Source of the DNA: Bacteroidota bacterium
Lineage (GTDB): Bacteria > Bacteroidota > Bacteroidia > Chitinophagales > Chitinophagaceae
Length of the DNA: 64,000 bases
Direction of reading: 5' to 3'
Assembly: GCA_028876495.1 (NCBI GenBank)
Contig: JAGWRO010000018.1
Coordinates: 1-64,000 of the forward strand
Both the position numbers and the translations under genes were made by a program. This document shows, piece by piece, positions 52,495 to 61,379 of this stretch (positions are counted from its first letter, which is position 1; every line of letters begins with the position of its first letter). The notes under the pieces were generated by a model. That model saw nothing but the letters and a program-made list of their open reading frames with translations, did no database searches and had not been told where the DNA came from.

Positions 52495-53255
52495 AACGAA
52501 GACTGCTTAGTTGGCTGATTCCTTTTTTTCTTTTTCATTCTGCTACTTCATTTGCACAGCAGCAAAAGATAACGGTTGCCGTAGCCGCAAATATGCAATA
52601 TGCTTTCCGGGAATTGAAAATTGAATTTGAAAAAACCTATCATATCCGGGTAGATGCAGTGATCGGTGCTTCGGGAAATTTAACCAGGCAAATTATGCAG
52701 GGAGCGCCTTTTGATGTTTTTATTTCAGCAGATACAAAATATCCTGAAAATTTGTACCAGAATCATTTTGCAGCAGAGAAACCAAAAGTTTATGCAAGAG
52801 GTGCGTTGGTGCTGTGGACTACAAAAGACGGATTGCAACCGCAAAATGATCTCCGGTTTTTACTGTCGGGTAATATCAAAAGTATTGCTATTGCTAATCC
52901 TAAAATTGCTCCGTATGGAAGTGCCGCCGAAGCGATTTTAAAAAAGGTTGGCCTATTTGATAAAGTGAAAAATAAATTGGTGTATGGAGAAAGTATTTCT
53001 CAAACCAGCCAGTTTATTGCAACCGGAAATGCGGATGTTGGTTTTACTGCAAAAGCGGTTGTGCTTTCTGATCAAATGAAAAATAAAGGAAGATGGATCG
53101 AATTGAACAAAGACGATTATCCGCCGATTTTGCAGGCAGCGGTTCTCTTAAAATATGGCATTCAAAATCATTCTTCATCTGCCAGAAAATTTTACGAATT
53201 TTTATTTTCTGAAAATGCGAAGGATATTTATAAAAAATATGGCTACATAAATTAA
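52491..53255 (+). CDS. modA: Molybdate ABC transporter substrate-binding protein
   Basis: A 254-residue periplasmic protein that binds molybdate or tungstate. Signal peptide (residues 1-22, ending SFAQQ), then VAVAANMQYAFRELKIEFEKTY, the oxyanion-contacting GASGNLTRQIMQGAPFDVFISAD, and IAIANPKIAPYGSAAEAILKKVG. These are the defining ModA blocks. It is followed by modB after 6 bp and precedes the rest of the molybdenum genes. The protein lacks a lipobox. Confidence 0.95.
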   Translation: MKRRLLSWLIPFFLFHSATSFAQQQKITVAVAANMQYAFRELKIEFEKTYHIRVDAVIGASGNLTRQIMQGAPFDVFISADTKYPENLYQNHFAAEKPKVYARGALVLWTTKDGLQPQNDLRFLLSGNIKSIAIANPKIAPYGSAAEAILKKVGLFDKVKNKLVYGESISQTSQFIATGNADVGFTAKAVVLSDQMKNKGRWIELNKDDYPPILQAAVLLKYGIQNHSSSARKFYEFLFSENAKDIYKKYGYIN

Positions 53256-53261
53256 AAAAGG

Positions 53262-53936
53262 ATGATCGAAACTGCCCCGATATTTTTAACCCTTAAGCTG
53301 GCTTTTCTTACTACCCTCATTTTATTCCTTATATCAATACCGGTTGCCCGCTGGCTTTCATACAAAAAAAATATTTTTAAAACGATTGCAGAAGTGGTGG
53401 TGAGTTTGCCTTTGGTATTACCACCCACTGTTATCGGGTTTTATTTATTACTTGCCTTCAGTCCTGCCGGTACTTTTGGAAAATGGCTTGAACACTATTT
53501 TGATATCAGGCTTGCTTTTTCTTTTGGAGGATTGTTGATCGGTTCAGTTATTTACAGTTTGCCTTTTATGGTGCATCCTATTCTTTCAGGGTTAGCTTCA
53601 CTGCCTGCAAGTTTGGAAGAAGCTTCTTATTCTTTAGGCAAAACAAAAAAACAGACTTTATTTAAGGTATTATTGCCAAACATTAAACCTTCTTTACTTA
53701 CAGGAATTGTGCTCACTTTTGCCCATACGATCGGGGAATTTGGTGTGGTACTGATGATTGGTGGAAATATTCCCGGCAGGACAAATGTAGCCTCCATCGC
53801 TGTTTACGATGAAGTAGAAGCCTTAAATTATCACAACGCCAATGTATATGCCGCCGTTCTTGTCGGCATTTCTGTAATCATTTTATTTTTACTTTATTTA
53901 TCAAACCGTAAGTTGCAGGAAGTTAAAATATTATGA
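53262..53936 (+). CDS. modB: Molybdate ABC transporter permease
   Basis: A 224-residue inner-membrane permease with five or six helices. The EAA loop motif is SLEEASYSLGKTKKQTLFKVLLPNIKPSL near residues 115-145, the contact site for the ATPase. VSLPLVLPPTVIGFYLL and HTIGEFGVVLMIGG near 55 and 160 are characteristic of ModB. The gene overlaps modC by 4 bp. Confidence 0.95.
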   Translation: MIETAPIFLTLKLAFLTTLILFLISIPVARWLSYKKNIFKTIAEVVVSLPLVLPPTVIGFYLLLAFSPAGTFGKWLEHYFDIRLAFSFGGLLIGSVIYSLPFMVHPILSGLASLPASLEEASYSLGKTKKQTLFKVLLPNIKPSLLTGIVLTFAHTIGEFGVVLMIGGNIPGRTNVASIAVYDEVEALNYHNANVYAAVLVGISVIILFLLYLSNRKLQEVKIL

Positions 53937-54802
53937 CGCATTTTTCCCTACAAAAAAAATTGCATGCAGCAGAAGGATCCATTACACTTGATGTGAATTG
54001 TGAAATTGAAGACGGTGCTTTTATCAGTTTATATGGGCCTTCAGGCGCAGGCAAAACTTCATTGTTAAGAATGCTTGCCGGATTTATGCAGCCAGATTCA
54101 GGAATAATAAAAGTGAAAGATGAAATTTGGTTTGATAGTGAAAAGAAAATAAACGTGGTTCCGCAACAAAGACTTGTTGGCTTTGTGTTCCAGGATTACG
54201 CCCTTTTTCCCAATATGGACGTGGAGCAAAATATTTTGTATGCTTTGGGAAAAAATGATTCAAAAAAAATTATTGATGAACTGCTGGAAGTAACTGGCCT
54301 TGGCGGCTTGCGCAATAAAAGAATTCAAATGCTATCCGGTGGGCAGCAACAGCGTGTTGCACTGGCACGGGCTATTGCGCGAAAACCCAAATTATTATTG
54401 CTCGATGAACCTTTATCAGCCATTGATAACGAGATGCGTTCGAATCTTCAACAAACGCTGCTGGCGATTCATGCAGAGTTTAAAGTGACAGCAATTATTG
54501 TAAGCCATGACATTAATGAAATTGTAAAACTTACTTCCAAAACGATCCATCTTGAAAATGGAATGGTGCAACAATACCAGTCTCCATCGAAAATTTTTCT
54601 CAATAAATTGAACGAGCCATCTTCATTAAAGGGTGTTTTTTTATCTTCTGAAAAAGCAGGTAATGAATACCGTGCGTTGATACTTGCCGGAGAGCAGGTT
54701 ATTACCATCAATTGCAGTGAAACGGATGTTAGGGATTTGCAAAAGGGTACTGAAATAATCGTTTCTTTTAAAGGTGCGACTGCTTTTTTGCGTAAATTGT
54801 AA
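53933..54802 (+). CDS. modC: Molybdate ABC transporter ATP-binding protein
   Basis: A 289-residue ATPase that powers molybdate import. Walker A is GPSGAGKTSLLRML near residue 36, the signature LSGGQQQRVALARA near 132 and Walker B LLLLDEPLSAID near 153, with the H-loop His in IIVSHD. The C-terminal tail of about 70 residues corresponds to a shortened TOBE/MOP molybdate-binding domain, since E. coli ModC is longer. It is the last transporter gene, 16 bp before moaA. Confidence 0.94.
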   Translation: MTHFSLQKKLHAAEGSITLDVNCEIEDGAFISLYGPSGAGKTSLLRMLAGFMQPDSGIIKVKDEIWFDSEKKINVVPQQRLVGFVFQDYALFPNMDVEQNILYALGKNDSKKIIDELLEVTGLGGLRNKRIQMLSGGQQQRVALARAIARKPKLLLLDEPLSAIDNEMRSNLQQTLLAIHAEFKVTAIIVSHDINEIVKLTSKTIHLENGMVQQYQSPSKIFLNKLNEPSSLKGVFLSSEKAGNEYRALILAGEQVITINCSETDVRDLQKGTEIIVSFKGATAFLRKL

Positions 54803-54818
54803 ATGATAAATTTAAAAG

Positions 54819-55799
54819 ATGATTATTGATAGTTTCAATCGTGTGCATGATTATTTGAGGATATCTCTGACGGACATGTGTAACCTTCGTTGCTTTTATT
54901 GTATGCCTGAAGAAGAATATGATTTTACTCCGGCTTCCAGGTTGATGCAGCAGGATGAAATTTTTGCAATCGCTAAAATTTTTGTGGAAAACGGCGTTAA
55001 AAAAATCAGGCTTACGGGTGGTGAACCGTTTGTAAGAAAAGATGCGGGAAAAATTATCCAATCTCTTTCGTCATTAGGGGTTCAGCTGGCTGTAACCACC
55101 AATGGTACGAGACTTCACGAATTTGGAGACGTGCTGGAAGCATCTCAAATTCATTCGATCAATATCAGCCTGGATACTTTGAGTGCGGAAAAATTTAAGT
55201 TTATTACAAGACGCGATCAATTTTTAATCGTAAAACAAAACATTGAAACGTTCATCAATAATGGGTTTACAGTAAAGATTAATGTAGTGGTGATGAAAGA
55301 TTTTAATGATAGTGAAATTGTTGATTTTATTAAATGGACAAAAAAGATTCCGGTTCATGTACGCTTCATAGAGTTTATGCCCTTTGCAGGTAACCGGTGG
55401 ACGAGCAATAAAGTAGTTTCTATGGATGAAATTTTGCAGACTATCGGAAAACAGTTTGAATTTTTTTCACAGAAAGGTGAGAAAAATGACACAGAAAAAA
55501 AATATATGATTCCAGGACATGAAGGCAGTTTTGGCATCATCAGCACCATGACAAAACCCTTTTGCGAAGGCTGTAACCGTATGAGGTTAACCGCAGATGG
55601 AAAATTAAAAAATTGTCTTTTTTCTGATGGCGAAACTGATCTTCTTACTCCTTTCAGGAACGGTGATAATATATTACCGCTCATTGCAGAAAATATTAAA
55701 GGCAAAGCAAAAGAATTGGGTGGCCAATTCACAAGCAATCTTGAAGCTGTGGAAGCTAAGCTGATTCATAACAGAAGTATGATTACCATTGGCGGCTAA
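54819..55799 (+). CDS. moaA: GTP 3',8-cyclase (MoaA)
   Basis: The radical SAM enzyme for the first step of molybdenum cofactor synthesis, turning GTP into the cyclic intermediate for cyclic pyranopterin phosphate with MoaC. The 326 residues carry the N-terminal cluster motif CNLRCFYC (about residues 22-29) and the C-terminal cluster FCEGCNRMRLTADGKLKNCLF near 248-268. The conserved GG terminus (ITIGG) is intact. It lies in the operon between modC and moeA. Confidence 0.96.
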   Translation: MIIDSFNRVHDYLRISLTDMCNLRCFYCMPEEEYDFTPASRLMQQDEIFAIAKIFVENGVKKIRLTGGEPFVRKDAGKIIQSLSSLGVQLAVTTNGTRLHEFGDVLEASQIHSINISLDTLSAEKFKFITRRDQFLIVKQNIETFINNGFTVKINVVVMKDFNDSEIVDFIKWTKKIPVHVRFIEFMPFAGNRWTSNKVVSMDEILQTIGKQFEFFSQKGEKNDTEKKYMIPGHEGSFGIISTMTKPFCEGCNRMRLTADGKLKNCLFSDGETDLLTPFRNGDNILPLIAENIKGKAKELGGQFTSNLEAVEAKLIHNRSMITIGG

Positions 55800-55810
55800 T
55801 ATCTACAACA

Positions 55811-56989
55811 ATGATTTCAGTTAAAGAAGCAAAACAAAAAATAGAAGAAAAAGTTGGTTTACTGCAACCACAAGTTTTGCCCTTGCAACAAATGGCAGGT
55901 TTAACTCTTTCCGGTGATGTGTATGCGAAATTTGACATTCCTGCTTTTGCACAATCTTCTATGGATGGTTACGCCATTCAATTTAAGGAGAAAGATCTTC
56001 CATTAAGGATACAAAACAAGATTGCTGCAGGAGATGGTAATTCATATTTTCTCAGCCCCGGGCACGCATCAAGAATTTTTACCGGGGCCGCTTTACCGGC
56101 CAATGCCGATACTGTGGTGATGCAGGAAAAAGTGATTATTGAAGATGGAAATATTGTAATAAAAGCCGCAGATTTAAAAAAGGGAGATCATGTACGTGAG
56201 AAAGGCGCTGAAATTAAATCCGCCGAAATTGCGCTGGAAGCAGACACCGTTATAACTCCTGCTGCACTTGGATTTTTAGCTGCGATAGGTGTTGCAGAAG
56301 CTTCTGTTTATCCAACGCCTGTTATCAGCATTATCATCACAGGTAATGAGTTGCAACCACCTGGAAATGAACTTTTATTTGGGCAGGTTTATGAATCAAA
56401 TTCAGTTTCTTTGGCTACTGCTCTTAGAGAAGCAGGAATTGATAACCTTGATATAATATATGCTGAAGATGAACCCGAAGTTGTAACATCAGCATTGAAC
56501 AATGCATTGACAAAAAGTGATTTGATTTTACTGACCGGAGGCATCAGCGTGGGTGATTATGATTTTGTTTTACAGGCTACTGTGAAATGCGGAGTAGAAA
56601 AACATTTTCATAAAATAAAACAGAAGCCCGGAAAGCCTTTGTTTTTTGGCACAAAAGAAAATAAAGTGGTTTTCGGTTTGCCGGGCAATCCCGGTTCTGT
56701 GCTTACCTGTTTTTATGAATATGTTTTGCCGGCAGTAGAAAAAATGACGGGAAGGGGAAATTCGATTAAAAAAATAAAAGCAACTTTGCAAAATACCTAT
56801 TCAAAAAAAGCCGGGTTAACACATTTTTTGAAAGGGTTTTATGAGAATGGAAACGTAACAATCCTGCCATCGCAGGCTTCTTTTCAATTGCGTTCTTTTG
56901 CAAAAGCCAATTGTTTAATTGTGTTTGATGAAGAAACTGAAGTGGTAAAAGAAAGTGATGAAGTTGAAGTACATTTATTACCCGTTTAA
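55811..56989 (+). CDS. moeA: Molybdopterin molybdenumtransferase (MoeA)
   Basis: A 392-residue protein that inserts molybdenum into adenylylated molybdopterin. Blocks seen are QSSMDGYAIQF, ITPAALGFLAAIGV, the MogA-like TGGISVGDYDF near residue 250 and PGKPLFFG with GLPGNPGSVLTCFYEYV near 300. All four domains are covered. It lies 11 bp after moaA. Confidence 0.95.
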   Translation: MISVKEAKQKIEEKVGLLQPQVLPLQQMAGLTLSGDVYAKFDIPAFAQSSMDGYAIQFKEKDLPLRIQNKIAAGDGNSYFLSPGHASRIFTGAALPANADTVVMQEKVIIEDGNIVIKAADLKKGDHVREKGAEIKSAEIALEADTVITPAALGFLAAIGVAEASVYPTPVISIIITGNELQPPGNELLFGQVYESNSVSLATALREAGIDNLDIIYAEDEPEVVTSALNNALTKSDLILLTGGISVGDYDFVLQATVKCGVEKHFHKIKQKPGKPLFFGTKENKVVFGLPGNPGSVLTCFYEYVLPAVEKMTGRGNSIKKIKATLQNTYSKKAGLTHFLKGFYENGNVTILPSQASFQLRSFAKANCLIVFDEETEVVKESDEVEVHLLPV

Positions 56990-57001
56990 TTATTTTACAG
57001 A

Positions 57002-57229
57002 ATGAACATTAAAGTTTTCGGACAGTTAACGGATATTTTTAAAGGAGAAAATATCAATATTGAAAATGCAGCAGATGTCAACGAATTAAAAAATCGATTG
57101 ATTGATTCATATCCTGCATTATCTGGAAAAACCTTTGTGATTGCCGTAGACAAAAAAATAATTCACGAAAACCTTTCATTAACTCAAAATGCGGAGATCG
57201 CATTGTTGCCGCCCTTTTCCGGAGGATAA
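57002..57229 (+). CDS. moaD: Molybdopterin synthase sulfur-carrier subunit (MoaD)
   Basis: A 75-residue ubiquitin-like protein with the essential C-terminal GG (LLPPFSGG), which is thiocarboxylated by the adjacent MoeB-like enzyme. Partner of MoaE. It sits between moeA (12 bp) and the moeB gene (2 bp). The size is normal. Confidence 0.93.
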   Translation: MNIKVFGQLTDIFKGENINIENAADVNELKNRLIDSYPALSGKTFVIAVDKKIIHENLSLTQNAEIALLPPFSGG

Positions 57230-57231
57230 TT

Positions 57232-58329
57232 ATGAATGAAAATGAACGATACCGCCGGCAGATTACTTTAAAAGGATTTGGTGAAATTGGGCAAAAAAAA
57301 TTAGCCGGTTCAAAAATATTAATTGTAGGAATCGGAGGGTTAGGCTGCCCTGCCTTATTATATTTAGCGGCTTCAGGCGCAGGTTCTATTGGTATTGCAG
57401 ATGATGATTTTGTTGCGTTGAGCAACCTTCCGCGCCAGGTTTTATTTTCTACTGAAGATGTTGGACAGCTAAAAGTGGAGGTAGCAAAAAAGAAAATAAA
57501 TGAGCTGAATCCAGAAGTGAAAATTATTTCTTACCATCAAAGACTGACCAATGAAAATGCGATTGATATTCTTGAAAAATATGACGTGATCATTGATGGA
57601 ACCGATAATTTTCCTTCAAAATATTTGTTGAATGATGCCTGCATTTTATTAAATAAACCGTTGGTTTATGGATCTGTTTCAAAGTTTGAAGGGCAGGTTG
57701 CGGTTTTTAATGTAGCCGATAAAAAAAATGTAACATGCAATTACCGTGATCTCTTTCCTCAACCGCCGGCAGAAGAAATTCTTAATTGTTCTGAAGAGGG
57801 CGTACTTGGTGTGGTAACCGGTATTATAGGGACGATGCAGGCGAATGAAGCAATAAAATTGTTGACAGGAATTGGTGATCCTTTGATCAACCACTTACTG
57901 ATTTTTAATGCGCTGAATAACCAATCTTACTTGATAGAAATTACTGGAAACAAAGAAGCGTATCATGTGCCCTCTAATGAAAATGAATTCAGAAAAACAA
58001 ACTATGATTGGTTATGTACGCCTGACCAAAAAATTAATGTAATTAATCATAAACAGTTCAGGGAAATGCTGGATGAAAAAGAGGTGCTGGTTGTTGATGT
58101 TCGTGAAGCAGGTGAAAAACCGGAAGTTGATTTTCATCATAAAAAAATACCTCTTTCGAATTTTCAAAATGAAATTGAAAAGATAGCAGAAAATAAAATT
58201 GTGTTCTTTTGTCAGACAGGAAAGAGAAGCCTGGACGCTGCTCAAATGCTTTTGGATCAATATGGAGAAACAAAAAAAGTATACAGTTTAAAAGACGGAG
58301 TTTTAAGTTTGCAAACATTTAACAGCTAA
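57232..58329 (+). CDS. moeB: Molybdopterin-synthase adenylyltransferase with rhodanese domain (MoeB-like)
   Basis: A 365-residue E1-like enzyme that adenylates the MoaD C terminus. The ATP-binding ILIVGIGGLGCPALLYLAASG near residue 25 and TDNFPSKYLLND near 120 are typical. The NYRDLFPQPP block near 165 and the catalytic Cys region NCSEEGVLGVV follow. A rhodanese domain (about 270-365) has active-site Cys in FCQTGKRSLDA, so it can both activate MoaD and pass on sulfur, as in the MOCS3 type. Its stop overlaps the moaE start by one base (TAATG). Confidence 0.92.
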   Translation: MNENERYRRQITLKGFGEIGQKKLAGSKILIVGIGGLGCPALLYLAASGAGSIGIADDDFVALSNLPRQVLFSTEDVGQLKVEVAKKKINELNPEVKIISYHQRLTNENAIDILEKYDVIIDGTDNFPSKYLLNDACILLNKPLVYGSVSKFEGQVAVFNVADKKNVTCNYRDLFPQPPAEEILNCSEEGVLGVVTGIIGTMQANEAIKLLTGIGDPLINHLLIFNALNNQSYLIEITGNKEAYHVPSNENEFRKTNYDWLCTPDQKINVINHKQFREMLDEKEVLVVDVREAGEKPEVDFHHKKIPLSNFQNEIEKIAENKIVFFCQTGKRSLDAAQMLLDQYGETKKVYSLKDGVLSLQTFNS

Positions 58330-58772
58330 TGGAAAAAAGGAAACCAAAAAATATTTTTCATGAAGGAGCCATCCCTGCTTCATTGATAAGTGAAAGCATT
58401 CAAAAGCACGCTTCTAAAAAAGATATTGGTGCACACAGCATCTTTCTTGGACAAGTGCGTGCCGATGAAATAAATGGTGAAACAGTTGCTGCTATTGACT
58501 ATACAACTTACGAAGAAATGGCTTTGGAAAAAATGCATGAAATACGTGAAGCTATTTTTTCAAAATATGAACTTTCCTGTTTGCATGTTCACCACAGTTT
58601 GGGAAAAGTGAAAGCCGGCGAAATAAGTTTGTTTGTTTTTACCTCTTCTGCGCACAGGAAAGCAGCGATTGAGGCGTGCAGCGAAATAGTGGAAAAGATT
58701 AAAAAAGAATTACCTGTTTGGGGAAAAGAAATTTTTGAAAGTGAAGGGTATCAATGGAAAGAAAATAAATAA
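58329..58772 (+). CDS. moaE: Molybdopterin synthase catalytic subunit (MoaE)
   Basis: A 147-residue large subunit of molybdopterin synthase, which adds two sulfurs to cyclic pyranopterin phosphate with MoaD. Marks are FLGQVRADEINGETV near residue 38, HHSLGKVKAGEISLFVFTSSAHR near 95-118, and the catalytic Lys in VEKIKKELPVWGKE near 130. It is tightly coupled to moeB upstream and to the moaC-moaB gene downstream by TAATG overlaps. Confidence 0.95.
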   Translation: MEKRKPKNIFHEGAIPASLISESIQKHASKKDIGAHSIFLGQVRADEINGETVAAIDYTTYEEMALEKMHEIREAIFSKYELSCLHVHHSLGKVKAGEISLFVFTSSAHRKAAIEACSEIVEKIKKELPVWGKEIFESEGYQWKENK

Positions 58773-59695
58773 TGGTAAACATTACACACAAGCAAAATTC
58801 GTTACGAAAAGCTATTGCTTCAGCAATGGTAAAAGTTTCCAAACAGGAAACGATTGATGCCATTAAGCAACGCAAAGTGCCAAAGGGAGATGTGTTTGAA
58901 TTTGCGCGGGCAGCAGGTTTGCTCGGTATCAAAAAAACAAGTGATGTTATCCCCGATTGCCATCCCTTGCCGGTGGAATATGCTTCAATCACTTATGAGA
59001 TACATGAATTGTCGGTAAAAATTTTAGTAGAAGTTCATACAATTTATAAAACCGGCGTTGAAGTAGAAGCGATGCATGGCGCGGCTGTTACTGCTTTGGT
59101 GATGTATGATATGCTGAAACCTATTGATAAAAATGTTGAGATTTCCGACATTAAACTGGAAAGTAAAACAGGAGGGAAAAGTGATTTTAATAAAAATGAT
59201 CATACCGGAATAAAGTGTGCAGTTATCGTTTGTTCCGATCGTATTTCAAAAGGAGAGAAGCAAGATGTTTCCGGCAAAACCATCATTGAGAAGATGGAAA
59301 CATTTGGAATTACCACAAATGAGTATAAGATTATTCCTGATGATTTTGATCAAATTCAAACGATAGTAAAATCATTGGCAGATAAGAAATTTGAGCTGGT
59401 GATTTTTACCGGAGGCACCGGTTTGTCTTCGCGTGATGTAACACCCGACGCCATTTCACCTTTAATCGAAAAAGAAATTCCGGGTATAATGGAACATGCA
59501 CGTAATTACGGACAACAACGAATGCCTTATGCGATGTTATCAAGAAGCGTTGCAGGATTTATTAAAAACACATTGGTTCTTACGCTTCCCGGTTCAAAAA
59601 AAGGCGCTGCGCAAACGATTGACGCCCTCTTCCCATATATTCTTCATTTGTTTGAATTGAATGATATTTCTGTTCATGATCAAAAGCCTCAATAA
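58772..59695 (+). CDS. moaCB: Bifunctional MoaC-MoaB fusion for molybdenum cofactor synthesis
   Basis: A 307-residue fusion. Residues 1-150 are MoaC, cyclic pyranopterin phosphate synthase, shown by the N terminus MVNITHKQNSLRKAIA, CHPLP near residue 70 and GVEVEAMHGAAVTALVMYDM near 95. Residues 155-300 are MoaB/Mog, molybdopterin adenylyltransferase, shown by AVIVCSDRISKGE, TGGTGLSSRDVTPDAI and the LTLPGSKKGAAQ motif. A linker rich in Lys and Asp joins them. Fusion links an early and a late pathway step. It is the last gene of the operon; 140 bp without a clear hairpin terminator follow. Confidence 0.95.
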   Translation: MVNITHKQNSLRKAIASAMVKVSKQETIDAIKQRKVPKGDVFEFARAAGLLGIKKTSDVIPDCHPLPVEYASITYEIHELSVKILVEVHTIYKTGVEVEAMHGAAVTALVMYDMLKPIDKNVEISDIKLESKTGGKSDFNKNDHTGIKCAVIVCSDRISKGEKQDVSGKTIIEKMETFGITTNEYKIIPDDFDQIQTIVKSLADKKFELVIFTGGTGLSSRDVTPDAISPLIEKEIPGIMEHARNYGQQRMPYAMLSRSVAGFIKNTLVLTLPGSKKGAAQTIDALFPYILHLFELNDISVHDQKPQ

Positions 59696-59835
59696 TTCTT
59701 AGAAACAAAATTATTATAGGCTATGCGTTACCGTTATTAAGAAGGAAAATAAAAATCCGGGTTTTTTATTGGTTGACTGTAAAGATTAAAAAGTTTTCGG
59801 AGTATATTTACTGGTGAGAAGTAAACCAAAATTCA

Positions 59836-61335
59836 ATGATAAAACGAAGATCTTTTATTAAAAACACTTTGTTGGCCGGATTAGGTACTTCGCTGGTAAA
59901 ACAGCCAACATTCCCATCATCAACTCTTACTGAAGAAAACAATTTAAAAATGCTACCGACGCCTAAAGGAGGCCAAGCTAAAAAAATAATTGTCGGCGGG
60001 GCAGGTATCAGCGGCTTATGTTGTGCTTATGAATTAATGAAACAAGGGCATGACGTGGTAGTTCTTGAAGCAAGCGGAAGGCACGGCGGACATGTGTTTA
60101 CAGGCCGGGATGGCTTGTCGGATGGCTTATATGCAGACTTTGGTGCAGATCATATTACAAAACCAGGCTACGAACATTTTTTTGAATACACAAAAGAATT
60201 TGACCTTGATGTACTTGAATATCCAAACGCTGAAGGTTCTCCGAATCCCAAAGAGAAAAATTCTCTTAAAATGATTGGCGGCAAGTTTTATACGGAAGAG
60301 ATGCTTGCGGATCCGGCAGTACTAAATGGTTTTGGTTTTAATCATCAGGAAATTCAATTTTTATCAACACATCCATGGTATGAATTAGAATCATTTTTTC
60401 TTAATTCTTATCCCGATAAATTTAAAGATCCATATCAACCATTTGGTGTAGGCTATGATGATTTGGATAATATTCCCATTGCTGATCTTTATAAAAAAGA
60501 GGGTGCATCCGCAGCAGCGCTTAATTACCTCGGAGGAAAACATACTTCAGCATTGTATGCTTTATGGCGGATAGCAGTAATGAAGTTTCGTGGTATTCCT
60601 CTTTCTGAAGGAGAAACTTTCAGGCTTAAAGGCGGCAACCAGCAATTACCAAACGCTTTTGCAAAACGATTGGGAGACAGGGTAAAATTGGCGCACCCGG
60701 TTACAGCAATAAAACAGGACGAAAGCGGTGTAACTGTTTCCTACAAAGCTTTTGGGTTAGATGATGAAATGGAGATGAAGGCAGATTACTTTGTGAATTG
60801 CATCTCACTTCAAATCTTTAAAAATATTCCTGTAACCCCGGCATTATCGCCGGAAAAGCAATTCGTGGCAGATAATATGGCTTATACCTCTCATCCTTTT
60901 TATGTATTTGAAGCTGCCTCAAAATTCTGGTTGAAAGATGGATTTAAAAGTATCAACATGGAATTTGAACATCCGGATATTTCTTCTATCTGGCAGGAAC
61001 CAAATGAGGTGGATACCTCACGTGTAATTTTAAAAGCGTATGGGCCTGGCGGGCTTTCTCCACTCCGTGTTTTAGCAGCTTTTAGGGAAGTATATCCTGG
61101 TAAACATGATACCATTGTGCAGGCATTGACATTTGACTGGACAAAGGATAAATTTGCACCCACCTGCGAAATGTTGCCTTTCCCCATTGGACAAATGCAT
61201 AAGTTCTGGCCCGAAATTATGAAACCTGACGGAAGAATATATTTTGCAGGAACCTATGCGGATAATTTAAGTCGTGGAATGGAATCGAGCCTTCGTTCAG
61301 CACAGCGCGTAGCAAAAGAAATTGATGAAAAGTAA
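59836..61335 (+). CDS. FAD-dependent amine oxidase-like protein with Tat-type signal
   Basis: A 499-residue flavoprotein. It starts with KRRSFIKN, a twin-arginine-like motif, and a hydrophobic stretch (TLLAGLGTSLV), which suggests folded export to the periplasm. The FAD-binding site is IIVGGAGISGLCCAYEL (residues about 50-66) with VVLEASGRHGGHVFTG. The C terminus has YFAGTYADNLSRGMESSLRSAQRVA, typical of flavin monoamine oxidases and related desaturases. The substrate is unknown. It lies 44 bp ahead of a membrane-anchored cytochrome c gene, a possible electron acceptor. Confidence 0.82.
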   Translation: MIKRRSFIKNTLLAGLGTSLVKQPTFPSSTLTEENNLKMLPTPKGGQAKKIIVGGAGISGLCCAYELMKQGHDVVVLEASGRHGGHVFTGRDGLSDGLYADFGADHITKPGYEHFFEYTKEFDLDVLEYPNAEGSPNPKEKNSLKMIGGKFYTEEMLADPAVLNGFGFNHQEIQFLSTHPWYELESFFLNSYPDKFKDPYQPFGVGYDDLDNIPIADLYKKEGASAAALNYLGGKHTSALYALWRIAVMKFRGIPLSEGETFRLKGGNQQLPNAFAKRLGDRVKLAHPVTAIKQDESGVTVSYKAFGLDDEMEMKADYFVNCISLQIFKNIPVTPALSPEKQFVADNMAYTSHPFYVFEAASKFWLKDGFKSINMEFEHPDISSIWQEPNEVDTSRVILKAYGPGGLSPLRVLAAFREVYPGKHDTIVQALTFDWTKDKFAPTCEMLPFPIGQMHKFWPEIMKPDGRIYFAGTYADNLSRGMESSLRSAQRVAKEIDEK

Positions 61336-61379
61336 TAGTAATTTTTAACCTGAAATAAAAGCACCTCAACAAGAAATGT

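Noticed and set aside
55355-55738. 127-residue minus-strand ORF
   Set aside because: It is antisense to the conserved C-terminal cluster region of moaA and has no recognisable domain.
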